The notes under the pieces are model-generated. The model was given only the letters and a program-made list of their open reading frames with translations. It made no database searches and was not told where the DNA came from. Shown piece by piece: positions 43,747-54,800 of a DNA stretch of 64,000 nt (position 1 is the first letter of the stretch; the number at the start of each line of letters is the position of its first letter). The stretch is from Pelagophyceae sp. CCMP2097 (lineage: Eukaryota; Sar; Pelagophyceae): NCBI GenBank assembly GCA_026770575.1, contig MU657220.1, forward strand, positions 146,713 through 210,712. Reading direction: 5' to 3'. A program made the translations under genes and the position numbers.

Positions 43747-46700
43747 TCATCGGCCGTAGGGCCGGCCGTAGGCGTCGTACTGCGGATCGTAGGGGCCTGT
43801 TCGAGCCGAGTTCGACAAAAAGGGTTGCTGCTGCTGCTGCTGCGGTGGCGGCGGCGGCGGCGCGAAACCGGAAGCAAAGCCCTGCGGCGCGAAGCCCTGC
43901 GGCGGCCTATAAGCGGCGGGTGCAGGCCTTTTTGCAAGACAGCGGACGAGCACGTCTCTCTGCACGCGGCCGATGCATCAACGCACCCTCGCATGCCGCC
44001 GTTTGGCGCCCCGCCGAAGCTGCCGCCGTTTGGCGCCCCGCCGAAACCGCCGCCGCTGAAGCCACCGCCGTAGCCTCTGTCCGGACTTCCACGTGGGCCT
44101 CGTGCATCGTACTGGCCGTGCTGCTGCTGCTGCTGCTGCGGCCTCTGCGGCGCGAACTGCTGGTCGAACTGCGGCGCGCCGCGCCACCTACAGGCGTATT
44201 CGCATCTTCGGACAACGACCGAGCACTTGCTCATCGGGGCCTGTAAAACGCACTGCTGCTGCTGCTGCATCTGCTGCGGCTGCATCTGCTGCTGCATCAT
44301 CGGCGGAGGCGGCCGGCCGCGCGGGGCCTGCTGCTCCACCTGCGCCGCGCTGGCCTGCGCCTACGCAAGCGGCGTTTTCAAATTTTCACTAAAGGAGGAG
44401 CCAATAAGACACCTACCGAAGTCGCATCCAGCAGCGCGTCGAGCTTCGAAAGCATCGAGTCGTCGTGCCACATGGCCATGGAGTCCCGCGGCGGCGTCGC
44501 GTCAAAGCCGGCGACCGGCGCGGCGGCTGCCGCTTCGAAACCCGAATCAAAGCCCTCTGACGTGCGCGCGGTCGGCGCGTCGCTTGAACTGCTAAAGCCG
44601 CCGCCCGCCGGGGGCGTCGCGGCGGCCGGCATCGCCGTGGCCCACGACGCCGAAGAGAAACCGGTCTCCTCAGCGGCGGGGGGCGGAGGTTCAGCCTCCG
44701 CCGCATCGGCCGCGTCCGCCGCCGGGGCTTCGTCGGGCGGCGTCCAGCGCGTCAGCCGCAGCGCCTTGTGCGTGTAGTAGTACATTTGCTTGCGTTGGGA
44801 CCTAGAGGCACCTTTGTTCTCGCTCACAAGGCCCCGTTGCCTCGCACGGATCGAGTGTCGTTTCCCGGTGTCAGTCGAGCCTCTTCCGTTTTCAGCGCCA
44901 CCACCTTTGGAGGGCGGTTTGCCCGACGCGGGACGTTCCGCACTTTGGACGTTTTGGATTTTCCGCCCGTCAAACGCGGGTTTTCACCACTTGACGACCC
45001 AACCGGGAGGCAACAAATCCCCATCCGTCGCCTCGGCCTCGGCCTCCACGCTCGCCGACCTTGGGCGCGAGTGCGCGCTGCCCGCCGGCGACGCCGGGCA
45101 GCCGTTGGAGACGGCATCGTCGTCGTGCTCCACGGGCGTCTCTGACGGAGGCGCCTCGAGCATTGGGCCCAAAGAAAATATCTCCGCCGCGAGAGACCGC
45201 GGCGCCGCTTCGACAGACGCCGGCGCCCCGTCCTCAAATGCGGCGGCCGCCTCGGCGGAGGGCAAGGCCGGCTCGGCGGAGGGCGCGGCGGCCGGTTCCG
45301 TATTTTCGGGCTCTGTCGTCGAGACGTCGACCGTAGTCGTGACCTCGGTCGTCATCGTGGCATCGACGGCCACGGGCTCCATGGCCACTGGCTCCGCCGC
45401 CACGGGCTCTGGCGCGACGGGCTCTGGCGCGACGGGCTCTCGCGCCACGGGCTCTGCCGCCTTGACGACTGGCTTTGGGACCGCTTTTGGTTGCAGGGCG
45501 GGTTTGGGGCCCCGCCCCAAAAGCATGGACAGCGCATCCGCCCGCTTCGCCGGCGCTCTCGCGCTCCGCATCGTCCCGGCCTCGGCCGGCGCGCCGGGCG
45601 GCGCGGCCTTGGGTTTCGGTGGCGCGGGCTGTGAAGCTTTTCCAGCTTTGGGCACGGCTAAGAAGGCCTTCTTCGGCACGTTCGCCGCCCGCGGCGCGGC
45701 CGAGTCGCGCGGCGTCTCGGGCCGCGCGCCGACGGACCTAGGGCGTGCCGGTCGCGCACTCGCTCCAAATGCACCTTTTCCAGGCGTCACCTTTGAGACA
45801 GTCTCTTCTCTGCGCCCCGACCCCCCCGACGTCGTGTCCCCCGTCGTGGTTTCCGGCGGGCGCGGCATTGGACCACATGGCCCTGCGCGCGGCGATTTCT
45901 GCGGCCAAGTTGGCGCGGGCGTCGACTTTTTTGGCCGCTTCCCTCCTCTGCATTTCAGCCTCCCTCGTCTGCATTTCAGCCCTCTTGGCCGCTTCTTTTT
46001 TCGCCGCCTCCGCTTTCTCGTCCACTTCCACCTTCTTCGGCGGGAACAACTCCGCCGAAGTCAGCACCGCGCCGGCGGGGCGCGGTGCCTCCGGAGGCGA
46101 TGCTCCTTTCGGCGCCGCGGGAGCCTTCTTCGGCACCAGCCTTCGAGGCGCCTCCACCGGCACCTCGGCGCGGTCCTTTGGCGCGTACGCCTTGCGGTAG
46201 ACGTCCGGTTCGGCCGTCTTCTTCTTTTTGGAGGTTGAAGGAGCTTCTTCCGGCTTCTTGGAATGCTTCCTCTTCCCTTTGTACGCAACCTTTTCGCCGC
46301 TCCAACTCTCCAAGGCCTTTTGCCGCTTCGTCAACCTTGCATCCTCAAAGGCCTCGTCGGGTTCTTCCACGACTTCTTCTTCGGATTCCGAGTCGTCCTT
46401 AAATTGCGGCGCCTCCTTCCTTTCAAGCTCCTCCAGCTCCACGTCGTCGCCTTTCCCCGCTAAGAGCAACACGTCCGCCTCGTCGTAGTCCAGCTCCTCG
46501 TCGTCGTCGCCCAAGCAGCGCACGTCCGCCCTCCAGACGGCGCCGCCCTTGGAGACTACTTCGCGCGTAGAGTCGCCGTCACCATATTCTATAGTCAACT
46601 CGCGGTCGCCCAAATCGTTCAAGCCTAAGGCAGCGGTGACAGGAAGCGCGGGGGTTGACCGGAAGCGTGGGGGGACACAGGAAGCGCCGGGGGTGACAAA

Positions 46701-47629
46701 GGTCCCACAATACGCGACACGCGGTTCAAGAAAACGCACCTTCGGCCACCTCCACCACACAAGCCTGCCACCAGTCGTCCGAGTTCCAACGAATCGCCAA
46801 AGCGTCCCCGATCCGCGGCGCTCGAGCGTCCCGCCGCTCGTGGCACAGGAAAGCTCTGCCCAGTAAGACTGGGTCTCTTAACAAGTCTAGGTTTTGACCC
46901 ACTGCTGAGAGGAACTCGTTTTCCTCTGAAGGCACTTCACTCAAAGTGTGCCGCGCGTCCGCTTCCGCTAAAGCTGCCTTGTACAATACGCCGCCGCGCG
47001 GCTGGCCTTGGAGAGAATCGTCATAAGCCACTAAATCGTCTAAAGCTACCACGCGATTCCACCCGCTCCCGTAAAAGCAGACTTGCCGCTGGTCCGCGCG
47101 AAGAGCGGGCTTCTTAGACTTGGATTTCTTCTTCTTCTTCCTCGAAGGGGGCGCGTCGGGCCTAGAGAGTGCGGCGTGAATGAAGCGAAGAGTAGACCGT
47201 CGTCGACAGCCTTCTCCGCCCTCCGACTCACGCTTGCTTGACGATCCACGCCGGCCAGAGGACGTCGCCGCCGTTCCCGCCGCGCATGCGCACGCAGCAC
47301 AAGCCCTCTGAAGGCCAGTTATGTGCGTCCCCTCCGTCGACGATGCTGAGCTGTGCGCGCCGGCGGTCCGCGGCCTCGTCGGCGGCGTCGGCGGCGTCCT
47401 CCTCGGTTTGATCCTCCATCGTGTCCTCCGCCGGTTCCTCGGCGGCTTCTTCCGCCGTGGGTTTCGCGGGTGAGCTTGAGAAAAAATCACTCCGCGCCGG
47501 CGCGTCCGCGCCCGCCAGCAGCTCCGCCGCCACGTCCTCCCCGAGCTTCATGAGACGCTCGCGCTCCCTCCACCGCGCAAGATTGCGCAAGGCCTTCGCC
47601 AAGCTGCAAAGGGCCGCGGAACCGCACAT
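43747..47629 (-). CDS. PWWP / Tudor-like / WW protein with Q- and G-rich tail (8 exons, ~1,090 aa)
   Basis: Exons: 47629-47232, 47161-46740, 46624-45775, 45737-44988, 44801-44417, 44360-44254, 44187-43987, 43906-43747 (TGA); phases join (3273 nt). An acidic N-terminus leads into a PWWP-like fold (GGDVLWPAWIVKQ, QVCFYGSGWNRVVALDDLV) split by an intron and interrupted by a Lys-rich nuclear signal (SRKKKKKSKSKK). Then a Tudor-like strand set (RIGDALAIRWNSDDWWQACV, ELTIEYGDGDSTREVV), a long charged Lys/Glu/Ala/Pro region with EPVA repeats, a WW domain (LPPGWVVKWSQRKQMYYYTH...LTRWTPP) split by an intron, and a prion-like tail of Gln runs and GGFGGAPNGG repeats ending YDAYGRPYGR. Probably a chromatin reader linked to RNA processing; inferred. 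Intron 45774-45738 is only 37 nt. The start at 47629 is the first ATG; an acceptor just upstream leaves a 5' exon possible. Confidence 0.75.
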
Positions 47630-47949
47630 TTCCCGGTCTAGATTTCTTTGCCGTGGAGCGCTCCGACGTCGTGCGGCGCTCCGCGGCAGGTCCGCGCACC
47701 CATCCGGTGCGCTCTTGACGACTGGCCAACAAAGGAACCAAAAGACTGCCCACAAAGACTGCCCGCAAAGGTGGCATTCACACGCCTGTTCAACGGTGAA
47801 AAGTCGCAACGGCAGCAGGAGTCGGTCAATATCTTGTATTTTAAATTTTAAAGATTGACGAGTGGCTGTCGGGCCTCCTAAGCCAATTGCACTAGAATGC
47901 AAACCGTTCTCGGTCACAGCCAATACAAACCGGCATCAGTAACGGCGAG

Positions 47950-48296
47950 GCCGCTGCGCGGCGTTTACTTACGGTACGACTGTCGACTACCTTGCCGCCG
48001 CGATGTGGTTCCGGCGCGCGGCCGAGCAAGGCTTCCCGAATGGACAATTCAATCTCGGGCAGCTTTATTTCCACGGCCGGGGCATGGCGCAGTCGGACGA
48101 CGAAGGTGTGAAGTGGTTCCGCCTCGCCGCGGCGCAGGGCGACGCGGACGCGCTCTTCGTGCTCGGGGGCTGTTTTATGGGCGGCCGCGGCGTGCCGGAG
48201 GACGAAGACGCGGCGCTGTGCCTCCTCGGGCGCGCCGCGGCCCAGGGCCACGCCGGCGCTGCGGACATGGTCGCAATGCTCGCGGCGGACGGCTGA
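47950..48296 (+). pseudogene. Sel1-repeat fragment (relic of the MYND-RING-Sel1 family)
   Basis: The plus frame encodes TVDYLAAAMWFRRAAEQGF, NGQFNLGQLYFHGRGMAQSD and WFRLAAAQGDADALFVLGGC, ending AADG and TGA at 48294-48296. It matches the C-terminal Sel1 repeats of the two full paralogues but lacks the first Sel1 repeat, the RING and the MYND. The frame has no start codon before 48003. Most likely a truncated copy. Confidence 0.7.
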
Positions 48297-48489
48297 TCTA
48301 AGCCCGCTGCCATCTCGGTGCCGCATCTCCGAGGGTCGGCCGCCGCCATCTCGGTGCCGCCGAGCACGGCGCGCCGGCGACGGCCCTCGGACCATCGATG
48401 CCTCGACTGAGCAGCTCTGCTCGACACCCTATAAACGACTCTCTCGAAGCAACCTTCCCATCAAAGGTCCCGAGGGCCTTTCGTGGATC

Positions 48490-48600
48490 CCGGGGCCGAC
48501 GGCGGTTCGGGCGGCAAATAGGGTAGAGGCCGTTGCGTCGAGCGACGGCGCGCCGGACTGGCACTTGCGCCATCTGCCTCGATTGGCTCACACACACTGC
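48490..48600 (+). pseudogene. Decayed MYND-RING linker/RING fragment
   Basis: The plus strand near 48500-48550 reads VRAANRVEAVASSDGAPDW, matching VRAAKTAEASAPSDDMPSW of the paralogue at 39920. After a frameshift, ACTTGCGCCATCTGCCTCGA gives TCAICLD, the start of its RING finger. The match then fades. It lies downstream of the Sel1 relic although it comes from a more N-terminal part of the protein, so the copy is rearranged. Confidence 0.5.
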
Positions 48601-48833
48601 CAATCCTGGGCAGAGCTGCCACCCACGGCGGGACCCTCGTTAACGGCCACGGCCTTAACACAGCAACCGTGACCTTCTCCGAAACTCTTTGGCGATCAGT
48701 TTCGGGGGCGGCCTCGAGTCGACCGCGAGTCGAGGCCTCGCGTGGGGACCTTCGCTGTCGCTCCGCCGGCCGTCGCCCCGCCGGCGCAGTCGCCCCGCCG
48801 GCGGTGCGCCCGTGCCGGCGCGTGGCCGCTCGC

Positions 48834-51800
48834 ATGCTCCTAGCGTCGCTTCCCCGGCGCTTTGTCGCCTCGCCGCTTCTGGTTTCGCCTCGTTTCGCCG
48901 GGGGCCACCTCCGCCGGCACAAGGGCCCGCGGCCCGACGCCGAGTTTCTGGTGCAGAAGCTTTCGAGGTCGGCGACGGAGGAAGACATCCGCGAAGCGTG
49001 CGTGGAGTGGTGCCAGCGAGGGGTCCTCGAAGCATGCGTGCGGCAAAGAGGGGTCCGTAAAGGGAGACGCGACGGTATGCTCCGTGGCTGGCGGCGTGGC
49101 TGGGCAGCCTCGCGGGGCGGCCCCGCAAAGGCCTTTGGAGATACCGCTCCCTAGCTTCTCCCGCGCCTGCGCCGTCAAGCGCGTCAAGATCTCAAAGGAC
49201 GCTTCGGGCGTCTCGCGCGGGTTTGCCTACGTCAGCGTGGACGCGTCGATCAAAGAGGCGAACCGTTTTTTGCACGTTTTGGACGAAACGCAAATCGCCG
49301 GCGAAGCAGTCGACGTCTCGCTGACGACGGACCCAAAGCTGCGGAAGCGGCGGGCGACGCACATTCATCTGGAGAAGATCATCGGGGAGAGCCTCAGCGC
49401 CGCAGAGGCGCAAAGCGGCGCCCTTTGGGGACAACCTCGAAACACCGACGCGGACGCTCCAGAGGGCCGTACGACTCTGCTTTAAAAGGCGCCCTTTGGG
49501 AAATCCCGGAAGAATGGCTCGACGGGAGTCCAGAGACCGCGGCGTGGGCGGACCTGGGCATCGCCCGGTCGCTCGACAGGCCGTGTGATGGGCCCTGTAC
49601 CTCGCCCGGTCCCGAGAATGGGTCCTGATGCGAGGTCCCTCGACAGACCTCTTGGACGGACCCTCGCCGGACCCTCCTCAACCTGTCGCTCGGCGGAATC
49701 CCGACGAACCCTCTACAAGGGTTTCTCGACGGTCCAGATCTTGGGTCCTGAACCGGGGTCCGGAACCTGGGCCCGACTGGGTCCGGATGCGGTGTCCCTA
49801 CGCTGCGTTCTCGGCCGGGGCGCGGGCGGACGCTCTACTGGGTTCTCGACGGGTTGCTTTACGGACCCAATGCTGGCCACTTTTCGCCATCTCGGCGGAC
49901 CCTCGGCGGACCCTCGAGGGCCGCGACGCGGGTTCCGGAGACGGAGACAAAGACGCTGGTCCCGATGCTGGGTCCCTGTGCCGTGACCGGTCTAGGATGA
50001 CCCTGTACTCGCAACCGGTCCCTGTGCCTCTTTGGGGCCCTTTGACTCTGCTTCCGCACTTCCGGACGCTTTTTCAGGTCCTCGTCATTTACAAGCACGA
50101 GCGCGACTTCTTCGAGGCGGCGCACTATGGCATGGCGCTGGCGAAGATTGGCGAGTTTGCGCACACGTACCAGGTGCGTCCATCCCCTCGCCGGAATATA
50201 CAAACTCTCCTCACCAGGGCGAACTGACGCACCAACAAGTACACCAGCAACAAGCCGCGTCTGGACGGTTCCTGGAGACGATCCCGAGACGGTCCCTCCA
50301 CAGACGGTCCCTCGAGACGGTTCCAAATCGAACTTCCGATAGGACGGTCCGTATAGACAAACACGAGCTCGAAACGGTCCGTCTCGACGGCCCTTGTACA
50401 CGGTCCCTTTTCGACGGTCCCTCGAGACGGCGGTCCTCGACGGTCCTCTCCAAGGCCCCTCGACGCGACCCCCCTGGACAATCCGTCTGGACGGTCCCTC
50501 TCCAAGGCCCCTCAAGACGGTCTCTCTAAACGGTGGCGGACCGAGCGACGGCAGTAGGGCGTCTACGGCCCTTTTCGACGGAACCGATCTCTCTCGAGGG
50601 CCCCTCTTCACGGTCCCTTTGCGGTCCCTCTGAAAGGTCCCTTTGGACGGTCCGCTCAGCGACCGCGTCTGACCTTGCCAAGGGAGCCGAGCTGCCGCGT
50701 GGGACGTTGCATGACTCATCCCATGGGCCGCCTTGTCTCATAGACCTCGTCTCACAGGGACCCAGTGACTCCCAGAAACCTCAAAGATGTTGTCGGGGAC
50801 CGTGTCACGGGACGTCGTCACGGGGTTCTCGTCACGAGGGCCTTGTCACGGGGACGTCGTCACTGGGAGCCTGTCACGGAACGTTGCCACATCGTTCTTG
50901 TCACGGAGCCGTGTCGCGGTCGCGGGTTTTTGTCACTGGGACGTCGTCATAGGGACCTTGTCGCGGGGTTCTTGTCATAGGGACCTTTGCCATTGGAAAC
51001 TTCTGACGGGGACCTTGTCATCGGAACCTTATCACGGGGACCTCGTCACAGGGTCTTTGTCACGGGCCCGTACCTCGGGACCTTGCCAGCGGGACCTTGT
51101 CATAGGGTCCTCGTCCTGGGAATTTGCAACGGGGGGCCTTGTCTTGGGACCTTGCCACGGTACCTCGTGACGGGGACCTTGTCATCACAGGGATCTTGTC
51201 ATAGTGACTTGCCATAGGGACTTTGCCATAGTGACTTGCCATAGGAACCTTGTCACAGGGACGTGTCGTGTGGACTTTTGTCGCAGGACTTTGGACCGTG
51301 TCACACAGGGTCCTTGTCACGAAGAATGTCTCACGGGGTCCGTGCCACGGGACCTTATCACAATGCCGTTGCTACGGGGCCTTGTCACAAACGTAGCCGT
51401 CTTTTCTGTCGCGTTTTGGTCCTCTTCGTCTGAGCCGCCGCGTGAGACATTCTGCGATTCATACGATCCCATATGGGTTCATGCCGTATGGGATGCGGCT
51501 CATGGGTGCGAGAGGGCTCGTGCAAGACCGTCCTTTCCCGGGTCCTTGAAAAGCCCTCCGGATGGGCCCTTGCCTCTTTGTTGGCCTCTCGCAAGGCCTC
51601 TGCAGGATCACTTGCAAGGCCTCTCTGAAGGGCCCTATCAGGCCCCCGTTCCTTGCAAGGGACCAGCGTTTACAGGGTCCTTTGAAGGCTCGTCGCACGG
51701 GCCTCGACAAGTCCCTCGCAAGGGCCCTCTGTACGGGCCGCCCTCTTGCGGTCCCTCTCTGTGCAAGGGCCCCTCATGCAGTCGGAAGGCGGAGACGACG

Positions 51801-54800
51801 CGCCCCCCTCGTACGGGCCCTTGCAAGGCCTTGGGGTGCCCTGCAAGGCCCCTCGGCCCCTCGCACGGGGCTTCTTGCACGGCCCCCGTGCGAGGCATCT
51901 GGGGACCCGTTCCCAGACCCCTCTTGTACGCCCCCCCTGCATTTGCACGGGTCCTTTGCGAAGCCCCTCTTTTCCTGGAAATGACCTTTTCCTGTCGTGG
52001 TCGAGCCGGGGACTCGAAGAGGCATTTCGAAGAGCGAGAGGCTCGGAGGAGGCTCTTGGGGCACTTTCCATGGGAGGTCCCTTGCATGGGCCCTCAGCAG
52101 CTCCTTGACCAGTCCTGAATCAATGCACGGGCCCTTGAACGGCCCCTTGCACGGTCTCTTTCACGGGCAAGGCCTCTCTTCAAGGGCCCTATCAAGCCCC
52201 CACGCAGGGTTCCTTGCCAGAAACGCGTCTTCGGGCCCTTAAGGGGCCCCTTCACCGTTCCTCGAAAAGGGATGCCATACGGTTTGATAGAGGGCCCGTC
52301 CAAGCGACCGTCCGAGGGCCCGTCCAGGGGACGTCGGAGAGGGGCTGCAGTCGAAAAGACTGTCGAAAGGACCGTCCAAGGGACCGTCGAGAAACCGCAG
52401 TAAAAGCGACGTTCACAGAGGGCCCGTCGAGGGACCGTCCAAGGAACTGTCCAAAGGGACCGCCCAAGCGACCGCCCGAATGCCCGCCCGAGGGACCTTT
52501 CTCAGAGGGACACAGAATGAATGCAGTCGAGGAGACGGCAGCCGAGCGACCGCCCGATGGACCGTCCGAGGGACCCTACACGGGACTGCCGCAAAAGGAC
52601 CGACGAGGGACCGTCGAGGGACCGTCCAAGGGACCGGTCGAAGGGACCGTCGAAAGGACCTCCCAAGGGACCATCCAAGGAACAGTCCAAAGAAAGTGTC
52701 CAAAGAACCGCCATAGTGACCGTCCGAGGAGCCGTTCGAGGGACCATCCACGTCGAGGGGCCGTCGAGAGATAGCTCAAGGGACCGCCCAAGGAACTGTC
52801 CAAAAGGACTGTCCTAAGACCCGCCCAAGAGACCGTCGGACGGGTCCGCCCGTGGGACGTCGCAGAGGGGCCGTAGTCGAGCAGCCGTCCAAACGACCCT
52901 CCCATGGACCGTCCACGAGACCGTCGCAGAGGGACCGTCCACGGGACCGTCGAGGGACCCTCCAATGGAACTGTCCAAAAGAACTGTCCAAAGGACCGCC
53001 CAAGGGACCGTCCGAGGGACCGTCCGAGCCTCTCGAGGAGCCATCCCAAGTTTCGAATGGTCGTCGAAAGGGGCCGGCTCGAGGGGGCGTCTCGAGGAGC
53101 CGTCTCAAGGCACCGTTTCGAATGGCTGTCGAAAGAGGCCGTCTCGAAGGGCCGTCTCGAGGAGCCGTCTCGAGGGGCCGGAGAAAGGAGCAGCGACGGG
53201 TTCGGGTTTGCCCTTCGACCCGCGCGTCGGATTTGCTGGGTTTGCGCGTTTTGGCCGACCCGTCTTTGAGTGAGTCTGGCCGTAGCCCGAACCCGACCAC
53301 TCGAAACGGCCCCTTTAGACGGTCCTTCGAGATGGCAACTCGAGACGGCCACTCGAAACAGCGCCTTTGGACGGCCCCTCGAGAGGACTCCTTGAGGTGG
53401 CCCTTCGAAACGGCGCCTCAAGACGGTGCCTCGAAATAGCCCCTTGAGAAGGCCCCTCGAAACGGCGCCTTTGGACGGCCCCTCGAGTCAGCACTTCAAG
53501 AAGGCTACTCTTGCCGGGCCCTCGAAACGTTCACTTCAATCGGCCCTTCGAGACGGTCGATCGAGACTGCCCCTCGAGAGGGCCCCTCGAAGCTGCCTAT
53601 TTAAACGGCTCTTCGAGACGACCACTCGAGATGGTCCCTCGAATCGTCGCGCGGACCGTGGCTCCCGAGGCCCGATCCGCGCCGCAGGCGCCTCTCGGAG
53701 GGCCCGATCCCATCGCTCGAAAGACGTGTGGTTCCGGAGCTGTGTGATCCAATTCGAAGAGGCCTTGAAGGGGCCCGTCCGGAGGGTTTCAAGGGCATCT
53801 CAATAGAGGCCTTACAAGCGACCGCGCAGTGGCCGTGCAAGAGGCCGCCAAAGAGGTCTTGCAGACAGTCAAACAACCGGTGGCGGTGCCGTATAGCCAG
53901 GAGCAGGGGCGGTGTATTCTGGTCGGGTCGGGTTTTCAATCTGCCGCACCCTCGGGTCGCGGGTTTGTCGAGCGACCAAGCCAGTCTTCTCGGGTCGGGT
54001 TCGGCTTCGGGCCACGGCCAGGCGCGCGGGTCGGCCGAAACGGTACCCGGCAAACCCGACCCCCGGATTTCGGGCAAACCCGAACCCGTTCCTCCTCCTT
54101 TTCGCACGGTCGTTTCAAGGCCCCTTTTCCTCTCTATCTCGGTGGTCTCTCCGGCGGCTCCTCGTTTGGTCCGAGGGCGGGCCTCTCGCAAGGCCTCGCA
54201 CGGGCCCCTGCACTCAGTACGGTCCTGTGCACTCGAAAAGGGCCCGTGCACGGGTGTATGGGGCCTCTGGACGGTCCGTCTGGGCATTCCTCGCCGTCGC
54301 AAGGCTCCTCGTTCGGGCCCGTGCAAGGCCAGGATGTACGCACCCTGAAAAGACCTCGAGCAGAAGACCTTGAGCAGTGTGAATCACCAAAGTTCACAGT
54401 GTGGTCGTGTAGCCGTATGCATCTGATCCTATACGGGCTCACGGGATCTCATCGCGGCGGCTCGGCCCACGCCTCCAAATCGGTTCCAGGCGCCGTCTCG
54501 AGGGACCGTCTTAAGGGATCGTTTCGAGGGGCCGTCTCGAGGGGCCGTCTCGAGGGGCGTTCAAGGGCCCTTGAAAGAGGCCTTGCAAGCGACCGTGCAG
54601 AGGCCGGGCAAGTGACCGCCAAAGTAGCTCTCCGGGCGGGCCCTTACAAGGCCTCTTGGCGGCCACTTTCCCGGGCTCTGCGCGGTCACTCACAAGGCCT
54701 CTTTCAAGAGCCCTTAAAAAAAAACGCACGGTTACTTGCAAGAGGCTCGGGTCCTTACAGGGCATATTCAAGGCTTCTCGCAAGGGCCTCGACAGCCTCT

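Noticed and set aside
44790..46238. 482-aa plus-strand ORF
   Set aside because: Antisense shadow of the PWWP/WW gene; the minus strand has domains and a full set of in-phase exons.
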